A stretch of 64,000 nt of DNA from Streptomyces sp. NRRL F-5122 (GCF_001507435.1 NZ_LMWH01000048.1:62001-126000); one strand, 5' to 3'. Counted from the stretch's first letter, positions 33,632-43,942 are shown. A program made the numbers and translations. Notes: generated by a model not told the origin, from the letters alone.

Positions 33632-34308
33632 CCCGAGTACTCGTCGTCGAGGACGAGGAGTCCTTCAGCGACGCCCTGTCCTACATGCTCCGCAAGGAGG
33701 GCTTCGAGGTCGCCATCGCGACCACCGGGCCCGACGGTCTCGACGAGTTCGAGCGCAACGGCGCCGATCTCGTCCTGCTCGACCTGATGCTGCCCGGCCT
33801 GCCGGGCACGGAGGTCTGCCGCCAGCTGCGCGGCCGTTCCAATGTCCCGGTCATCATGGTGACCGCCAAGGACAGCGAGATCGACAAGGTTGTCGGCCTG
33901 GAAATAGGGGCCGACGACTACGTCACCAAGCCGTTCTCCTCGCGTGAGCTGGTCGCCCGCATCCGGGCCGTCCTGCGCCGCCGCGGGGAGCCCGAGGAGG
34001 TCACCCCGGCCGCGCTGGAGGCCGGTCCGGTCCGTATGGACGTCGACCGCCACGTGGTCACGGTCTCCGGCTCCAAGGTCGACCTGCCGCTGAAGGAGTT
34101 CGACCTCCTGGAGATGCTGCTGCGCAACGCGGGCCGCGTCCTGACCCGTATGCAGCTCATCGACCGTGTCTGGGGCGCCGACTACGTGGGCGACACCAAG
34201 ACCCTCGATGTCCACGTCAAGCGCCTGCGCGCGAAGATCGAGCCGGACCCGGGCGCCCCGCGCTACCTGGTCACGGTCCGCGGCCTCGGCTACAAGTTCG
34301 AGCCGTGA
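33628..34308 (+). CDS. phoP: Phosphate response regulator PhoP
   Basis: A 226-residue OmpR-type regulator. The receiver has DEE at residues 8-10, phospho-acceptor Asp52 (VLLDLMLPG), a Thr in VTAKD and a Lys in DYVTKPFSSRELVAR. The winged-helix effector ends with TLDVHVKRLRAKIEPDPG and TVRGLGYKFEP. It binds PHO boxes such as the one upstream of phoR and also represses antibiotic genes in streptomycetes. It starts at GTG 33628, overlapping phoR. A terminator follows at 34384. Confidence 0.96.
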   Translation: MTRVLVVEDEESFSDALSYMLRKEGFEVAIATTGPDGLDEFERNGADLVLLDLMLPGLPGTEVCRQLRGRSNVPVIMVTAKDSEIDKVVGLEIGADDYVTKPFSSRELVARIRAVLRRRGEPEEVTPAALEAGPVRMDVDRHVVTVSGSKVDLPLKEFDLLEMLLRNAGRVLTRMQLIDRVWGADYVGDTKTLDVHVKRLRAKIEPDPGAPRYLVTVRGLGYKFEP

Positions 34309-34383
34309 GCCGACCGGCGCGCGTCGGCCGGGAACGGCCCCTGAGCGGGGCCTGAACGGCCCTCACGCGCGCACGGCACGATC

Positions 34384-34417
34384 AAGGGCGGCACCCCCTG
34401 GAAGGGGTACCGCCCTT
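34384..34417 (+). terminator. Terminator after phoRP
   Basis: AAGGGCGGCACCCC (34384-34397) pairs with GGGGTACCGCCCTT (34404-34417), one mismatch, 75 bases past the phoP stop. Confidence 0.65.
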
Positions 34418-34513
34418 CGTGCGTTCCGGTTCTGCGGCCTCGCTCGCCTCCGCCGCCGCGCGAGCACCGCGGCGGAGGGAGCGGTCACCGGGCGCAGGTG
34501 CCCCGGGCCGCTT

Positions 34514-35179
34514 TCACTGCTCGGACGAGCCCGACTCCGTCGTCGTGTCGCTTCCCGGCTCCTCGCCCGCGGGCGTGCCGGGCGCGCCCGAGGCGGGCGT
34601 ACCCGTGGCCGACTCCGTCGGGGTGGCGTGCTCGGACGGCGAGCCCGTGGGGGACGGCGTCGAGGGGATGTTGCTGGGCCCCCACTTGGTGAAGTAGCTC
34701 TCGGCCGGGACCACGAACGCCCGCAGGTTGACCTCGCCGGTCTTGCTGAACGAGAAGGTGATCTTCTGCGCGTTGCCGTTCTGCACGGCGGCGTCCATGT
34801 TGTTCAGCGTGGCCGTGGCGTTGTCCTTGCCGCCGAGCACCAGGGAGCCGCCCGCCGGGACGGTCACGCTGCCGCCGCCCTTGGCCGGCGAGATCTCGGC
34901 GGTGCCGTCGCCCTCCACGCTGATCGAGTCCAGCGTCTGGGACGTGGTGCCGGTGTTGAAGATGGTCGCCGAGACCACGGCCGGGCCGCCGGCCTTCGGG
35001 TCGGGCTGGGTGATGACCATCGCGTTCTGGACCTTGATGTCGCCGACGCTGGTCGCCGCGTTGTCGGGCTTGACCTCGAGCGTCTGGGCGTTGTTGCCGG
35101 CGCCGCACGCGGCGAGCGAGGTGATCGAGAACGCGATGGCGGCGGCGGCGAGGGCGCCGCGTCGAATGCTGCTGCTCAC
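34514..35179 (-). CDS. Lipoprotein, DUF461/PCu(A)C-like copper-chaperone fold
   Basis: A 221-residue lipoprotein: signal ending in ITSLAAC with the lipidated Cys, then a beta-sandwich of about 140 residues (VVSATIFNTGTTSQTLDSIS, VPAGGSLVLGG) and a Ser/Thr/Pro/Glu-rich tail. The fold resembles DUF461/PCu(A)C proteins, but the canonical His/Met copper ligands are not evident, so copper binding is not claimed. The start is GTG 35179 with AAGGAG upstream. It is convergent with phoRP. Confidence 0.75.
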   Translation of the reverse strand: MSSSIRRGALAAAAIAFSITSLAACGAGNNAQTLEVKPDNAATSVGDIKVQNAMVITQPDPKAGGPAVVSATIFNTGTTSQTLDSISVEGDGTAEISPAKGGGSVTVPAGGSLVLGGKDNATATLNNMDAAVQNGNAQKITFSFSKTGEVNLRAFVVPAESYFTKWGPSNIPSTPSPTGSPSEHATPTESATGTPASGAPGTPAGEEPGSDTTTESGSSEQ

Positions 35180-35808
35180 GGCGGCGGCAACTCCTTGAAC
35201 GTGGGCGGTGCAGGGCGACTCCCTGATAAAGCCGCCCTAAGTGTCTGTCAGCGGCCTTAGGTTACCGAGCCGTTCCAGAGCCGCCGCACCCGACCCGCCC
35301 CAAGGCATGCGGGGCCTCCTTGTGGCGCCCGTCGAAGTCGCTTCCGTCACGCCGATCCCATGCATCTCCTCAGGCACTTTGACCTCACGTCGTCCAGTAT
35401 TCACATAAGCGTCTCCAGCCCCGCGGTGGTTTTCCGCAAGGAAATGCACGGAGGGGCCGAAAATCGATCAACCGATCAACGGCGGGATCACCGGGTGCCG
35501 TGATCAATTCCGGATTCGTCTCGCAGCGGCCATGAGGCGCCGAACGGAGTAGCGGAAGTCGATCGCTTGAGGGAGGACATAAAGGGGCGTTTTGGACCTA
35601 GTCAGGTGCCTTCGATGTGTGTAACGTGCGCGTTTCTCTTCACCCGCAGAGCGGCTCCGACCTGCGAATACCGTCTTCCGTCGCCCCCTCGCAGCACGTT
35701 CCTGTTGTGGTTGTCAAGCCCCGAGATATGCCCTGACCTGCGAAAACGCCATTCAGAAGACGCCGTTTCCGTGTTACCCTGGATAGCCACGGAAGGGGTA
35801 CCTGTCAC
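35180..35808. other. Long intergenic region upstream of carD
   Basis: 629 bases with no convincing gene. It contains four GATCA copies at 35466, 35474, 35486 and 35502 in AT-richer DNA, and close to carD the sequence TTACCCTGGATAG (about 35773-35785), a plausible -10 region, followed by the ribosome binding site GGAAGGGG. The length fits several promoters for the essential carD gene. Confidence 0.45.
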
Positions 35809-36291
35809 ATGACGTTCAAGGTTGGCGACACCGTGGTCTATCCCCATCACGGGGCCGCGCTGATCGAGGCCATCGAAACTCGCCAGATCAAAGGCGTGGA
35901 CAAGACCTACTTGGTGCTGAAGGTCGCCCAGGGCGACCTGACGGTGCGTGTGCCAGCGGACAATGCGGAGTTCGTCGGCGTGCGTGATGTGGTCGGTCAG
36001 GACGGGCTGGACCGGGTCTTCGAGGTGCTGCGTGCGCCGTACGCCGAGGAGCCCACGAACTGGTCGCGTCGATACAAGGCAAACCTGGAGAAGCTCGCTT
36101 CCGGCGATGTCATCAAGGTTGCGGAGGTCGTCCGCGATCTGTGGCGTCGTGAGCGCGAGCGCGGACTGTCCGCCGGTGAGAAGCGGATGCTCGCCAAGGC
36201 CCGGCAGATCCTGGTGAGCGAACTCGCCCTCGCGGAGAACACGAACGAGGACAAGGCCGAGGCTCTGCTCGACGAGGTCCTCGCGTCCTGA
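35809..36291 (+). CDS. carD: CarD/CdnL-family RNA polymerase-binding factor
   Basis: A 160-residue global transcription factor that stabilises open promoter complexes. The N-terminal Tudor-like RNA-polymerase-interacting domain begins [20 protein letters not shown]. The C-terminal helical DNA-binding domain includes [40 protein letters not shown] and [18 protein letters not shown]. The conserved Trp in [10 protein letters not shown] that wedges the upstream edge of the bubble is present. ATG 35809 lies in CACATG after GGAAGGGG. ispD follows after a hairpin. Confidence 0.96.
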   Translation: MTFKVGDTVVYPHHGAALIEAIETRQIKGVDKTYLVLKVAQGDLTVRVPADNAEFVGVRDVVGQDGLDRVFEVLRAPYAEEPTNWSRRYKANLEKLASGDVIKVAEVVRDLWRRERERGLSAGEKRMLAKARQILVSELALAENTNEDKAEALLDEVLAS

Positions 36292-36360
36292 CGCCCATCC
36301 CGCCCCACTCGCTCCCCGGCCGGGAGCGTGACGGACGGAGCAGTGCGCAGCACGTCTGCA

Positions 36361-36411
36361 CATGCCGCGGTGCCCGATGACGCAGTAGCTGTCGCCGGGC
36401 GCTGCGGCATG
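36361..36411 (+). terminator. Imperfect hairpin after carD
   Basis: CATGCCGCGGTGCCCG (36361-36376) pairs with CGGGCGCTGCGGCATG (36396-36411), 14 of 16, around a 19-base loop, 70 bases past the carD stop. The rest of the 349-base gap to ispD shows no gene. Confidence 0.45.
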
Positions 36412-36640
36412 TTCGTACCCGGACGCGCCTCGACGTCATGCTCTGCCGAAATGGTGAAGCCCTGCCCTCGTTCCGTACCCCGGCGGACACCCCCCGGACA
36501 CGGGAAACCCCCGATACTTGGCGTGCCGGGCCCGGGCAGTCGGCTCGACCGGGGTCACGGAAGGGTCCGGTCAAGGCCTCGCGCCCGGCACGCTGTGGCC
36601 ATACCCATCCCGGCCGAGCACACAAACCTGACAGGAACCG

Positions 36641-37429
36641 ATGTCTGACGATTCGCGCCCTTCGCTCACCGGAACCCTGCCGGAAACCCCGGACTCCGCC
36701 CGGGCAGGGACCCCCATCGCGGCCGTGATCCCGGCGGCGGGCCGAGGTGTGCGCCTCGGTCCGGGCGCCCCCAAGGCGCTGCGCGCGCTGAACGGCACGC
36801 CCATGCTCATCCACGCCGTGCGCGCGATGGCCGCGTCCCGCGCCGTGTCCCTGGTGATTGTCGTGGCGCCGCCGGACGGCGCCGCGGAGGTCAAGTCGCT
36901 GCTCGACGCGCACGCGCTGCCCGAGCGGACCGACTTCCTGGTCGTGCCGGGCGGGGAGACGCGTCAGGAGTCCGTGAAGCTGGGCCTCGACGCGCTGCCG
37001 CCGGAGTACGAGATCGTCCTGGTCCACGACGCGGCCCGCCCGCTGGTCCCGGTGGAGACGGTGGACGCGGTGATCGAGGCGGTGCGCGAGGGTGCGCCGG
37101 CCGTGGTGCCCGCCCTGCCGCTCGCGGACACGGTCAAGGAGGTGGAGCCCGCGGCCGAGGCCGACCACCCGGAGCCGGTCGTCGCCACGCCCGACCGCGC
37201 CCGGCTGCGCGCCGTGCAGACCCCGCAGGGCTTCGACCGCGGGACGCTGATCCGCGCCCACGAGACCGTGACGGACAACGTCACGGACGACGCGAGCATG
37301 GTGGAGCAGCTCGGGCTGCGGGTCGTGGTCGTCCCCGGTCACGCGGAGGCGTTCAAGGTCACCCGCCCCCTGGACCTGGTCCTGGCCGAGGCGGTCCTGG
37401 CGCGCAGGAGGCTGACCGATGGCTTCTGA
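36641..37429 (+). CDS. ispD: 2-C-methyl-D-erythritol 4-phosphate cytidylyltransferase
   Basis: A 262-residue enzyme of the MEP isoprenoid pathway, joining CTP and MEP to CDP-ME. It shows [20 protein letters not shown] (CTP loop), [31 protein letters not shown] and [17 protein letters not shown]. The N-terminal 25 residues are disordered. The 3' end overlaps ispF by 11 bases, a translationally coupled pair. Confidence 0.95.
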   Translation: MSDDSRPSLTGTLPETPDSARAGTPIAAVIPAAGRGVRLGPGAPKALRALNGTPMLIHAVRAMAASRAVSLVIVVAPPDGAAEVKSLLDAHALPERTDFLVVPGGETRQESVKLGLDALPPEYEIVLVHDAARPLVPVETVDAVIEAVREGAPAVVPALPLADTVKEVEPAAEADHPEPVVATPDRARLRAVQTPQGFDRGTLIRAHETVTDNVTDDASMVEQLGLRVVVVPGHAEAFKVTRPLDLVLAEAVLARRRLTDGF

Positions 37430-37913
37430 GGGGCCGCTGCTGCCCCGGGTGGGCATCGGGACCGACATCCACGCCTTCGAAGAGGGGCGGGAACTGTGGT
37501 GCGCGGGTCTGAAGTGGGAGGGCGAGGGGCCGGGACTCGCCGGCCACTCGGACGCGGACGTGGTCGCACACGCCGCGTGCAACGCGCTGTTCTCCGCGGC
37601 CGCCCTCGGTGACCTGGGGCAGCACTTCGGCACCGGACGGCCCGAGTGGTCCGGTGCGTCCGGGGTCACGCTGCTGACGGAGGCCGCGCGGATCGTCCGC
37701 GAGGCGGGCTTCGCCATCGGCAACATCGCCGTCCAGGTGGTCGGCCCCCGCCCGAAGATCGGCAAGCGCCGCGACGAGGCACAGAAGATCCTCTCGGACG
37801 CGGCGGGGGCACCGGTCTCGGTGTCCGGTGCGACGACGGACGGTCTCGGCTTCCCCGGGCGCGACGAGGGACTGATGGCGATCGCCACCGCGCTCGTGGT
37901 GCGGGTGGACTGA
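37419..37913 (+). CDS. ispF: 2-C-methyl-D-erythritol 2,4-cyclodiphosphate synthase
   Basis: A 164-residue trimeric enzyme making the cyclic diphosphate of the MEP pathway. The zinc ligands are in [12 protein letters not shown] and [39 protein letters not shown] and [20 protein letters not shown] complete the family pattern. ATG 37419 lies inside the end of ispD, so translation is coupled. Confidence 0.96.
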   Translation: MASEGPLLPRVGIGTDIHAFEEGRELWCAGLKWEGEGPGLAGHSDADVVAHAACNALFSAAALGDLGQHFGTGRPEWSGASGVTLLTEAARIVREAGFAIGNIAVQVVGPRPKIGKRRDEAQKILSDAAGAPVSVSGATTDGLGFPGRDEGLMAIATALVVRVD

Positions 37914-38178
37914 GGGCGCACGGACGCAACCGGAGCGTCACCCGGCGACCGAGGCTCCGAAGGCGCTCCGGGACGGCCGGCCCGGCTGTCCGGCACGGTG
38001 GTGACATCGGCGCGAAGAGACGTCAGGACCGCGACCCCGGGCGGGCCTCGCGGTCCGGGACACCGGTCGCCCCGGAGGTGGGCGCGGGGATACCTGCGGG
38101 CGAACCGTTTGTCACGAATGCATGGCCCTTGACCGCAAGGCGCGTGAGGCACTCCTTCCGGACCACTACCCTGGACTC

Positions 38179-39579
38179 GTGACTATTCGCCTGTACGACA
38201 CCAGCGCCCGGCAGATCCGTGACTTCACCCCGCTCAAGCCGGGTTGTGTCTCGATCTACCTGTGTGGCGCCACCGTGCAGGCCCCGCCGCACATCGGGCA
38301 CATCCGCTCCGGCCTCAACTTCGACATCCTGCGCCGCTGGTTCGCGTACCGCGGTCTGGACGTGACGTTCATCCGCAATGTCACGGACATCGACGACAAG
38401 ATCATCCGGAAGGCCCACGAGCAGAACCACCCGTGGTGGGCCATCGGTTACGAGAACGAGCGCGCGTTCAACGATGCCTACCGCGCGCTCGGTTGCCTCC
38501 CGCCCACCTACGAGCCCCGCGCCACCGGGCATGTGCCCGAGATGGTCGAGATGATGCGCGGGCTCATCGAGCGCGGACACGCCTACGAGGCCGACGGGAA
38601 CGTCTACTTCGACGTGCGCTCGCTGCCGGGTTACCTGTCGCTGTCGAAGCAGGACCTCGACGATCTGCGCCAGCCCGCCGACGAGGGCGAGACCGGCAAG
38701 CGGGACCCGCGTGACTTCGCCATGTGGAAGGCGGTGAAGCCGGGCGAGCCCAGCTGGGAGACTCCGTGGGGACGCGGCCGTCCGGGCTGGCACCTGGAGT
38801 GCTCGGCGATGGCCCACAAGTACCTGGGGTCGGCCTTCGACATCCACGGCGGCGGCATCGACCTGATCTTCCCGCACCACGAGAACGAGATCGCCCAGGC
38901 CAAGGGCTTCGGTGACGCGTTCGCCCAGTACTGGCTGCACAACGCCTGGGTCACCATCGCGGGCGAGAAGATGGCCAAGTCCCTCGGCAACTCGGTACTG
39001 GTCTCCGAGATGGTCAAGCAGTGGCGGCCCATCGTCCTGCGCTACTACCTCGGCACGCCGCACTATCGCTCGATGATCGAGTACAGCGAGGAGTCCCTGC
39101 GCGAGGCGGAGTCCGCGTTCGCCCGTATCGAGGGCTTCATGCAGCGTGTCGTCGAGAAGGCCGGCGGGGTCGTCGAGCCCGCCGACGAGGTGCCCCCGGC
39201 GTTCGCCGAGGCGATGGACGACGACCTGGGTGTGCCGCAGGCGCTCGCCGTCGTGCACACCACCGTCCGGCAGGGCAACAGCGCGCTGGCCGCCGACGAC
39301 AAGGACGCCGCCGTCGCCCGGCTCGCCGAGGTGCGGGCCATGCTCGGTGTCCTGGGCCTCGACCCCCTCGACGCCGAGTGGGCCGGGGAGGGCGACCGCG
39401 GCGAGGATCTGCACGGCGCCGTCGACACCCTGGTGCGCATGGTCCTCGACCAGCGCGAGGCGGCCCGCTCCCGCAAGGACTGGGCGACCGCCGACGGGAT
39501 CCGCGACCAGCTCAACCAGTCGGGGCTCGTCATCGAGGACGGCCCCCAGGGTCCGCGCTGGTCGCTCGGCCCGCGCTGA
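38179..39579 (+). CDS. cysS: Cysteinyl-tRNA synthetase
   Basis: A 466-residue class I synthetase. The HIGH motif is [17 protein letters not shown], zinc and active-site residues lie in [15 protein letters not shown] and [15 protein letters not shown], and the KMSKS loop reads [12 protein letters not shown] 38179 (start [15 protein letters not shown]) agrees with relatives; the longer frame from 38122 has a non-homologous N terminus. The ACTACCCTGGACTC stretch just upstream could be a -10 of a near-leaderless transcript. Confidence 0.96.
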   Translation: MTIRLYDTSARQIRDFTPLKPGCVSIYLCGATVQAPPHIGHIRSGLNFDILRRWFAYRGLDVTFIRNVTDIDDKIIRKAHEQNHPWWAIGYENERAFNDAYRALGCLPPTYEPRATGHVPEMVEMMRGLIERGHAYEADGNVYFDVRSLPGYLSLSKQDLDDLRQPADEGETGKRDPRDFAMWKAVKPGEPSWETPWGRGRPGWHLECSAMAHKYLGSAFDIHGGGIDLIFPHHENEIAQAKGFGDAFAQYWLHNAWVTIAGEKMAKSLGNSVLVSEMVKQWRPIVLRYYLGTPHYRSMIEYSEESLREAESAFARIEGFMQRVVEKAGGVVEPADEVPPAFAEAMDDDLGVPQALAVVHTTVRQGNSALAADDKDAAVARLAEVRAMLGVLGLDPLDAEWAGEGDRGEDLHGAVDTLVRMVLDQREAARSRKDWATADGIRDQLNQSGLVIEDGPQGPRWSLGPR

Positions 39580-39605
39580 GCCGGCACCGGATCCGATGAT
39601 CGATT

Positions 39606-39631
39606 GTGCCGTCCGGCCCTCCGGGCGGCAC
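39606..39631 (+). terminator. Hairpin between cysS and rlmB
   Basis: GTGCCGTCCGG (39606-39616) pairs with CCGGGCGGCAC (39621-39631), one mismatch, 27 bases after the cysS stop. Confidence 0.5.
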
Positions 39632-39674
39632 ACTGCATAGACATACGTACGACGCTTCAACAGACGGGTAGGTC

Positions 39675-40616
39675 ATGGCCGCGAACAACCGCCGCATGTC
39701 CGGCAAGAAGGGCGCGCAGGTCGGCAGCGGCGGCAAGCGGCGCCGCGGCCTGGAGGGCAAGGGCCCGACACCGCCGGCCGAGATGCGCAAGGGGCACGCC
39801 AAGCAGCGTGCCGCACAGGCGAAGTCGCGCCGCGCGCAGGGACGTCCGCAGCAGCGTCGTACCGGTGGCAGGTCCTCGTCCGAACTGGTCGTCGGGCGCA
39901 ACCCGGTCACCGAGGCGCTGCGCGAGGGCGTGCCCGCCTCCACGCTCTACGTCCAGCAGTTCATCGACAACGACGAGCGTGTGCGCGAGGCGCTGCAGCT
40001 CGCTTCCGAGCGCGGCGGGATCAACCTCATGGAGGCCCCGCGCCCCGAGCTCGACCGGATGACCAACGGACTCAACCACCAGGGGCTCGTCCTCCAGGTC
40101 CCGCCCTACGAGTACGCCCACCCCGAGGACCTCGCCGACGCGGCCTACGACGAGGGCGAGGACCCGCTGATCGTCGCCCTGGACGGGGTCACCGACCCGC
40201 GCAACCTTGGCGCCGTCGTCCGGTCCGTCTCCGCCTTCGGCGGGCACGGGGTCGTGGTGCCCGAGCGGCGCGCCGCCGGGATGACGGCCGGCGCGTGGAA
40301 GACCTCCGCGGGCACGGCGGCCCGTACGCCGGTCGCGCGTGCCACCAATCTGACGCGTGCCCTGGAGGCGTACCAGAAGGCGGGCATCATGGTCGTCGGG
40401 CTGGCCGCCGACGGGGACGTCGAGCTCGGCGAGCTGGACGCCCTGGGCGGGCCGGTCGTGATCGTCGTCGGCAGCGAGGGCAAGGGGCTGTCTCGACTGG
40501 TCGGCGAGACCTGCGACGTCCGGGCGCGGATCCCGATGCCGGGTGGCGCCGAGTCGCTCAACGCCGGTGTGGCGGCGGGCATCGTGCTGTACGAGGCGTC
40601 CCGCCGACGGGCCTGA
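39675..40616 (+). CDS. rlmB: 23S rRNA (guanosine-2'-O-)-methyltransferase RlmB / TrmH family
   Basis: A 313-residue SPOUT methyltransferase. A basic N-terminal extension of about 70 residues ([20 protein letters not shown]) precedes the substrate-binding domain ([20 protein letters not shown]). The knotted SAM-binding core follows: [40 protein letters not shown], and [20 protein letters not shown] with the conserved S-L-N. The long basic N terminus is typical of actinobacterial copies. Confidence 0.93.
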   Translation: MAANNRRMSGKKGAQVGSGGKRRRGLEGKGPTPPAEMRKGHAKQRAAQAKSRRAQGRPQQRRTGGRSSSELVVGRNPVTEALREGVPASTLYVQQFIDNDERVREALQLASERGGINLMEAPRPELDRMTNGLNHQGLVLQVPPYEYAHPEDLADAAYDEGEDPLIVALDGVTDPRNLGAVVRSVSAFGGHGVVVPERRAAGMTAGAWKTSAGTAARTPVARATNLTRALEAYQKAGIMVVGLAADGDVELGELDALGGPVVIVVGSEGKGLSRLVGETCDVRARIPMPGGAESLNAGVAAGIVLYEASRRRA

Positions 40617-40754
40617 CACCCGGGGCCGAGGGCGCGAACAGTCGTTCGCTCCCCCGCCCGTACGGGGTCATTCGGTCGTACAGGACAAGCTTGACGGGGT
40701 CCGGACAGATCCGCGCGGTCGGAGCAGTGTCCTAATCACACCTCACTCGGTTAG

Positions 40755-42482
40755 ATGAGTGTGGAGACCAGAACGCCCCGCACACCGACGGGGGACCGAT
40801 CGTCGGGATTCGACGACACCCCCGTGCTGAGCATGGTGAAGGTGCCGAGCGATCCGGCGCAGGTCATCGTCAATCACGCAAGCTTCCGCGTGCGGTTGGG
40901 CGCGTCCACGCGGCGCGGCCCGTCCCCACGGCTCGTCCGGTACTCGGGTATCGCGCAGAGCGGCCTGCACATGCCCGCCGCCGGTTCGGCGGACAGAGCC
41001 GCAGAGGCCGACGGCCGCCGGAGGCCCGTCGTCTGGAGTGGCAGGTCCGCACCCGACGACACCGGCGCCCACCGGCTGCTGCAGGCCGTACGGAGCTCGA
41101 GCGTGCGCCACGGCGACGACCCGACGGTCGACGCGCGGGCGACCCGGGTCATCCCGCGCATCGGAGTCGAGGACCTGCCGGGTGCCGGCGGCTACGGCGA
41201 CGACCAGACCCTGCCGTCGCCGGTCATCGGCGCCCCCCGCGGTCACCGTCGCGGCGAGACCCGGCTGCTCCCGCAGATGCGGAGCGCCGGCAGTGCGTAC
41301 GACGAACCCGCCTATGCTGCGCCCGGCTACGACGACCCCGCCTACGGTGGACCCGATCACTCCCGATCCCCCTACGACGACGCCCGGTTCGCGGACGGCG
41401 CGGAAGCCGGGGGGCGGGAGCCGCGGGCGCGGCGGCACGGCGGGGACCATGTGCGGCACGCCTATTACCCCGGCCGCCGTATGAACCTCGGTGTGGTGCT
41501 GCTGCCCCTGCGCGTCTTCCTCGGCTCGATCTCGGTCTACTCGGGCATGGGCAAGCTCTGCGACCCCGTCTACTTCGACGGTGGCAAGCGGGGCTCGATG
41601 ACCACATGGCTCAACTCGCTGCACCCCTGGGAAGCGGCCGAGCCGCTGCGGCAGTTCGCACTCCACCACCCCGTCGGCACGGGGCTGGTCATCGCCTTCC
41701 TCCAGGTGATCGTCGGCGTGCTCACGGTCCTCGGCCTGTGGCAGCGGGTCGCGGCCTCGGCAGGGGCGCTGCTCGCGGCCGCCCTGATCGTCACGGTGAG
41801 CTGGCACACCACCCCGTCGTACGACACGCCCGACATCATCTATCTCGCCGCCTGGTCGCCGCTGATCATCGCCGGGGCGCCCGTGTACTCCGTGGACGCG
41901 CGGCTCGCGGGCGGCGCGTGGCGCAGGCTCGGGCCGCGGGCGGACATCTGGGAGCTGCGGCAGTACGTACTGCGGCGCGGGGCGCTCGTGACGGCGCTCG
42001 TGACCGGCGTGACGCTGCTGGTCGGATCGCTCCTCGGCGGGGCGGTGCGGGACGCGGACCGCGTGGTCGTACCAGGACCCGGCGACGCGCCGCGCAACGA
42101 ACTGCCCGGTTCGCCGCTGCCCGAGACGCCGGGCGAGCAGCAGCACAAGGCCGGCCCTTCGGCCTCGCGTTCCCCGGCGTCCCCGCAGGGCACGTCGTCG
42201 CCGTCCGGCCCGGCCCGGACCCCGGACGCGCCCGGTGCGACCGGCACGGTCTCGGGCGGTCGGCCGAGCCAGACGCAGGGCAGCGGTGGCCAGGTCCCGC
42301 CGCGCCACTCGGCGCCGGCACAGCAGGCGCCGAGCACGAGCGCGGGCCCGTCGTCCTCGGGCGGCAGTGGCACGGGCGGCCCCTCGGGCGGAGCGAGCGG
42401 CGGCGGAAGCAGTGGTGGAGGCCACGGCGGAGGGAGCGGCTCGGGGGGCTCCGAGCACCTGGTGGGCGGCCTGCTGGGGTAG
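40755..42482 (+). CDS. DoxX-family membrane protein with long disordered ends
   Basis: A 575-residue protein. About 245 N-terminal residues are polar and low-complexity (AAPGYDDPAYGGPDHSRSPY). A four-helix DoxX-like core follows at about residues 250-435: VVLLPLRVFLGSISVYSGMG, VGTGLVIAFLQVIVGVLTVL, SAGALLAAALIVTVSW. The last 140 residues are Pro/Ser then Gly-rich. DoxX relatives take part in thiol-redox or quinone chemistry, but the role of this enlarged form is unknown. It probably corresponds to SCO4237. A very strong terminator follows. Confidence 0.85.
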   Translation: MSVETRTPRTPTGDRSSGFDDTPVLSMVKVPSDPAQVIVNHASFRVRLGASTRRGPSPRLVRYSGIAQSGLHMPAAGSADRAAEADGRRRPVVWSGRSAPDDTGAHRLLQAVRSSSVRHGDDPTVDARATRVIPRIGVEDLPGAGGYGDDQTLPSPVIGAPRGHRRGETRLLPQMRSAGSAYDEPAYAAPGYDDPAYGGPDHSRSPYDDARFADGAEAGGREPRARRHGGDHVRHAYYPGRRMNLGVVLLPLRVFLGSISVYSGMGKLCDPVYFDGGKRGSMTTWLNSLHPWEAAEPLRQFALHHPVGTGLVIAFLQVIVGVLTVLGLWQRVAASAGALLAAALIVTVSWHTTPSYDTPDIIYLAAWSPLIIAGAPVYSVDARLAGGAWRRLGPRADIWELRQYVLRRGALVTALVTGVTLLVGSLLGGAVRDADRVVVPGPGDAPRNELPGSPLPETPGEQQHKAGPSASRSPASPQGTSSPSGPARTPDAPGATGTVSGGRPSQTQGSGGQVPPRHSAPAQQAPSTSAGPSSSGGSGTGGPSGGASGGGSSGGGHGGGSGSGGSEHLVGGLLG

Positions 42483-42492
42483 TTGGGCCGGT

Positions 42493-42545
42493 TCACCCGA
42501 AAGGGGCCCCCGCACACTCGGTGTGCGGGGGCCCCTTTCGGGTGA
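42493..42545. terminator. Bidirectional terminator, 25-bp perfect stem
   Basis: Bases 42493-42517 pair perfectly with 42521-42545 around the loop TCG; the arms carry GAAAGGGGCCCCCGC. It serves both the DoxX gene and the convergent nucleotidyltransferase gene. Confidence 0.85.
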
Positions 42546-42576
42546 GCACGTGCGGGACGACGCCTCCGGCGGAACC

Positions 42577-43308
42577 TCAACGCACCAGCGTCGCCAGCTC
42601 CTTCGCCGCCTCGGTGAGGTCCTTCGCGGTGTCGATGGCCCGCCAGTACGCGCCTTGAGGGATGGGGAAGCCGGCCAGACGGCGCTCCCGGGCCAGCCGG
42701 GGGAAGGTGGTGCGCTCGTGGTCGCCGCGCTCGGGGAGCATCTCGGCGAACTCGGCGGAGAAGACGTAGACACCCGCGTTGATCTCGAACGTGGACGGCG
42801 GGGCCTCGATGAAGTCGGTGACGCGCCCGAAGCCGTCCGTCTTGACCGCGCCCCACGGGATGCGCGGGCGCGCCAGGGCGAGGGTGGCGACCGCGCCGCG
42901 CTCGGTGTGGAAGTCCGCCATGTCGCGCAGCGAGAACCGGGTCCAGATGTCGCCGTTCGTCGCGTACCAGGGCCGGTCGGGATGCGGGAGGTGCCCGGCG
43001 GCGTACCGCAGGCCGCCACCGCGGCCGAGCGGCTCCGATTCGACGACCGTCGTGACGCGGACGGGCAGGTCCGACGTGTCCAGCCACTTCTGCAGGACGT
43101 CGGCGAGATGACCGCAGGAGACGACGACGTCGGTGACGCCTTCCTCGGCGAGCCAGGTGAGCTGGTGTCCGATGATCGGGGTCCCGGTGCCCGGGATCTC
43201 CACCATCGGCTTCGGCCGGTCGTCGGTGTACGGGCGCAACCGGGAGCCCTGGCCACCGGCCAGGATGACGGCTTGGACGGGGCGCGCGGCGGCGTTCGGA
43301 TCGGTCAT
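42577..43308 (-). CDS. Sugar-nucleotide nucleotidyltransferase
   Basis: A 243-residue NTP-transferase-fold enzyme: AVILAGGQGSRLRPYTDDRP is the nucleotide signature, then PKPMVEIPGTGTPIIGHQL, VVESEPLGRGGGLRYAAG, YATNGDIW (metal-binding D), INAGVYVFSAE and YWRAIDTAKDLTEA. It likely makes an NDP-sugar (mannose-1-phosphate guanylyltransferase or glucose-1-phosphate type). No left-handed helix domain follows, unlike ManC or GlmU. It starts at ATG 43308 and probably corresponds to SCO4238. Confidence 0.88.
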   Translation of the reverse strand: MTDPNAAARPVQAVILAGGQGSRLRPYTDDRPKPMVEIPGTGTPIIGHQLTWLAEEGVTDVVVSCGHLADVLQKWLDTSDLPVRVTTVVESEPLGRGGGLRYAAGHLPHPDRPWYATNGDIWTRFSLRDMADFHTERGAVATLALARPRIPWGAVKTDGFGRVTDFIEAPPSTFEINAGVYVFSAEFAEMLPERGDHERTTFPRLARERRLAGFPIPQGAYWRAIDTAKDLTEAAKELATLVR

Positions 43309-43360
43309 GACCGAACTGTACGTCGCGCGTCCCGTCCTCATTCGGGGCTGTCGAGGGCCC

Positions 43361-43807
43361 TCAGCCGTGCTGTGCGGCGACGCCCGAGGCGAAGGAGGTG
43401 TCGCAGACCGGACGGGCGTAGGACTGGGCGCGTGAGGGGCCGTACACGCGGACGGCGGCGCGTCCCAGCGCGCGGGCGATGGCGACGCAGTGCTTCGCGA
43501 GCGAGGGGCGGTCGTTGACGGCCTGCTGGAGGTGGGTGAGCGCGGTGCCCGGGTCCTTCTCCTGAAGCTCCAGCAGCAGCCTGTCGCGCAGTGTGTCCTG
43601 CGGCGCACGGGAGGAGGCGCGTGTCGAGACGTCTCCGGAGGAGGCGGCGAGCACCGAGTTGGAAGGGGCTCCCGACCAGTTGACGCGGGCGACCGCGAGG
43701 GTCCCGGACAGCACCAGGACGACGGGCAGTACGAGGGCGAGGGTGCGCCCGATGCGGCGGGCGGGGCCACGGCCGCACCGTGTCCGAGGAGTAGTGGTGT
43801 GCTTCAC
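43361..43807 (-). CDS. Single-pass membrane or secreted protein of unknown function
   Basis: A 148-residue protein: basic N terminus, one hydrophobic segment (LALVLPVVLVLSGTLAVARV), then a soluble helical domain with two Cys (AKHCVAIARALGRAAVRVYG and ARPVCDTSFASG). The GTG at 43807 is only 7 bases after TACCCT, with TTGTCG 19 bases further up, so a leaderless transcript is likely. It probably corresponds to SCO4239. No family assigned. Confidence 0.65.
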   Translation of the reverse strand: MKHTTTPRTRCGRGPARRIGRTLALVLPVVLVLSGTLAVARVNWSGAPSNSVLAASSGDVSTRASSRAPQDTLRDRLLLELQEKDPGTALTHLQQAVNDRPSLAKHCVAIARALGRAAVRVYGPSRAQSYARPVCDTSFASGVAAQHG

Positions 43808-43894
43808 GCGAGTGAGGGTAGCGCGGGGTAGTGATTTGGCGACAATTAGTCACCGGTTCGGGGGATGAAGAAGCGACGATTTCCGGGTAGGGGG

Positions 43895-43925
43895 TTGACG
43901 CACTCAGGTGAAATGCCTCTTATGT
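43895..43925 (+). promoter_or_regulatory. Possible plus-strand promoter firing into the msiK terminator
   Basis: TTGACG at 43895-43900 is followed 17-19 bases later by TCTTATGT, a fair -10. The only thing downstream on this strand is the hairpin at 43943-43982 and then msiK antisense, so it could make a short RNA of about 55 bases. The -10 is imperfect. Confidence 0.3.
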
Positions 43926-43942
43926 TGGGGTATTTGTCGACA

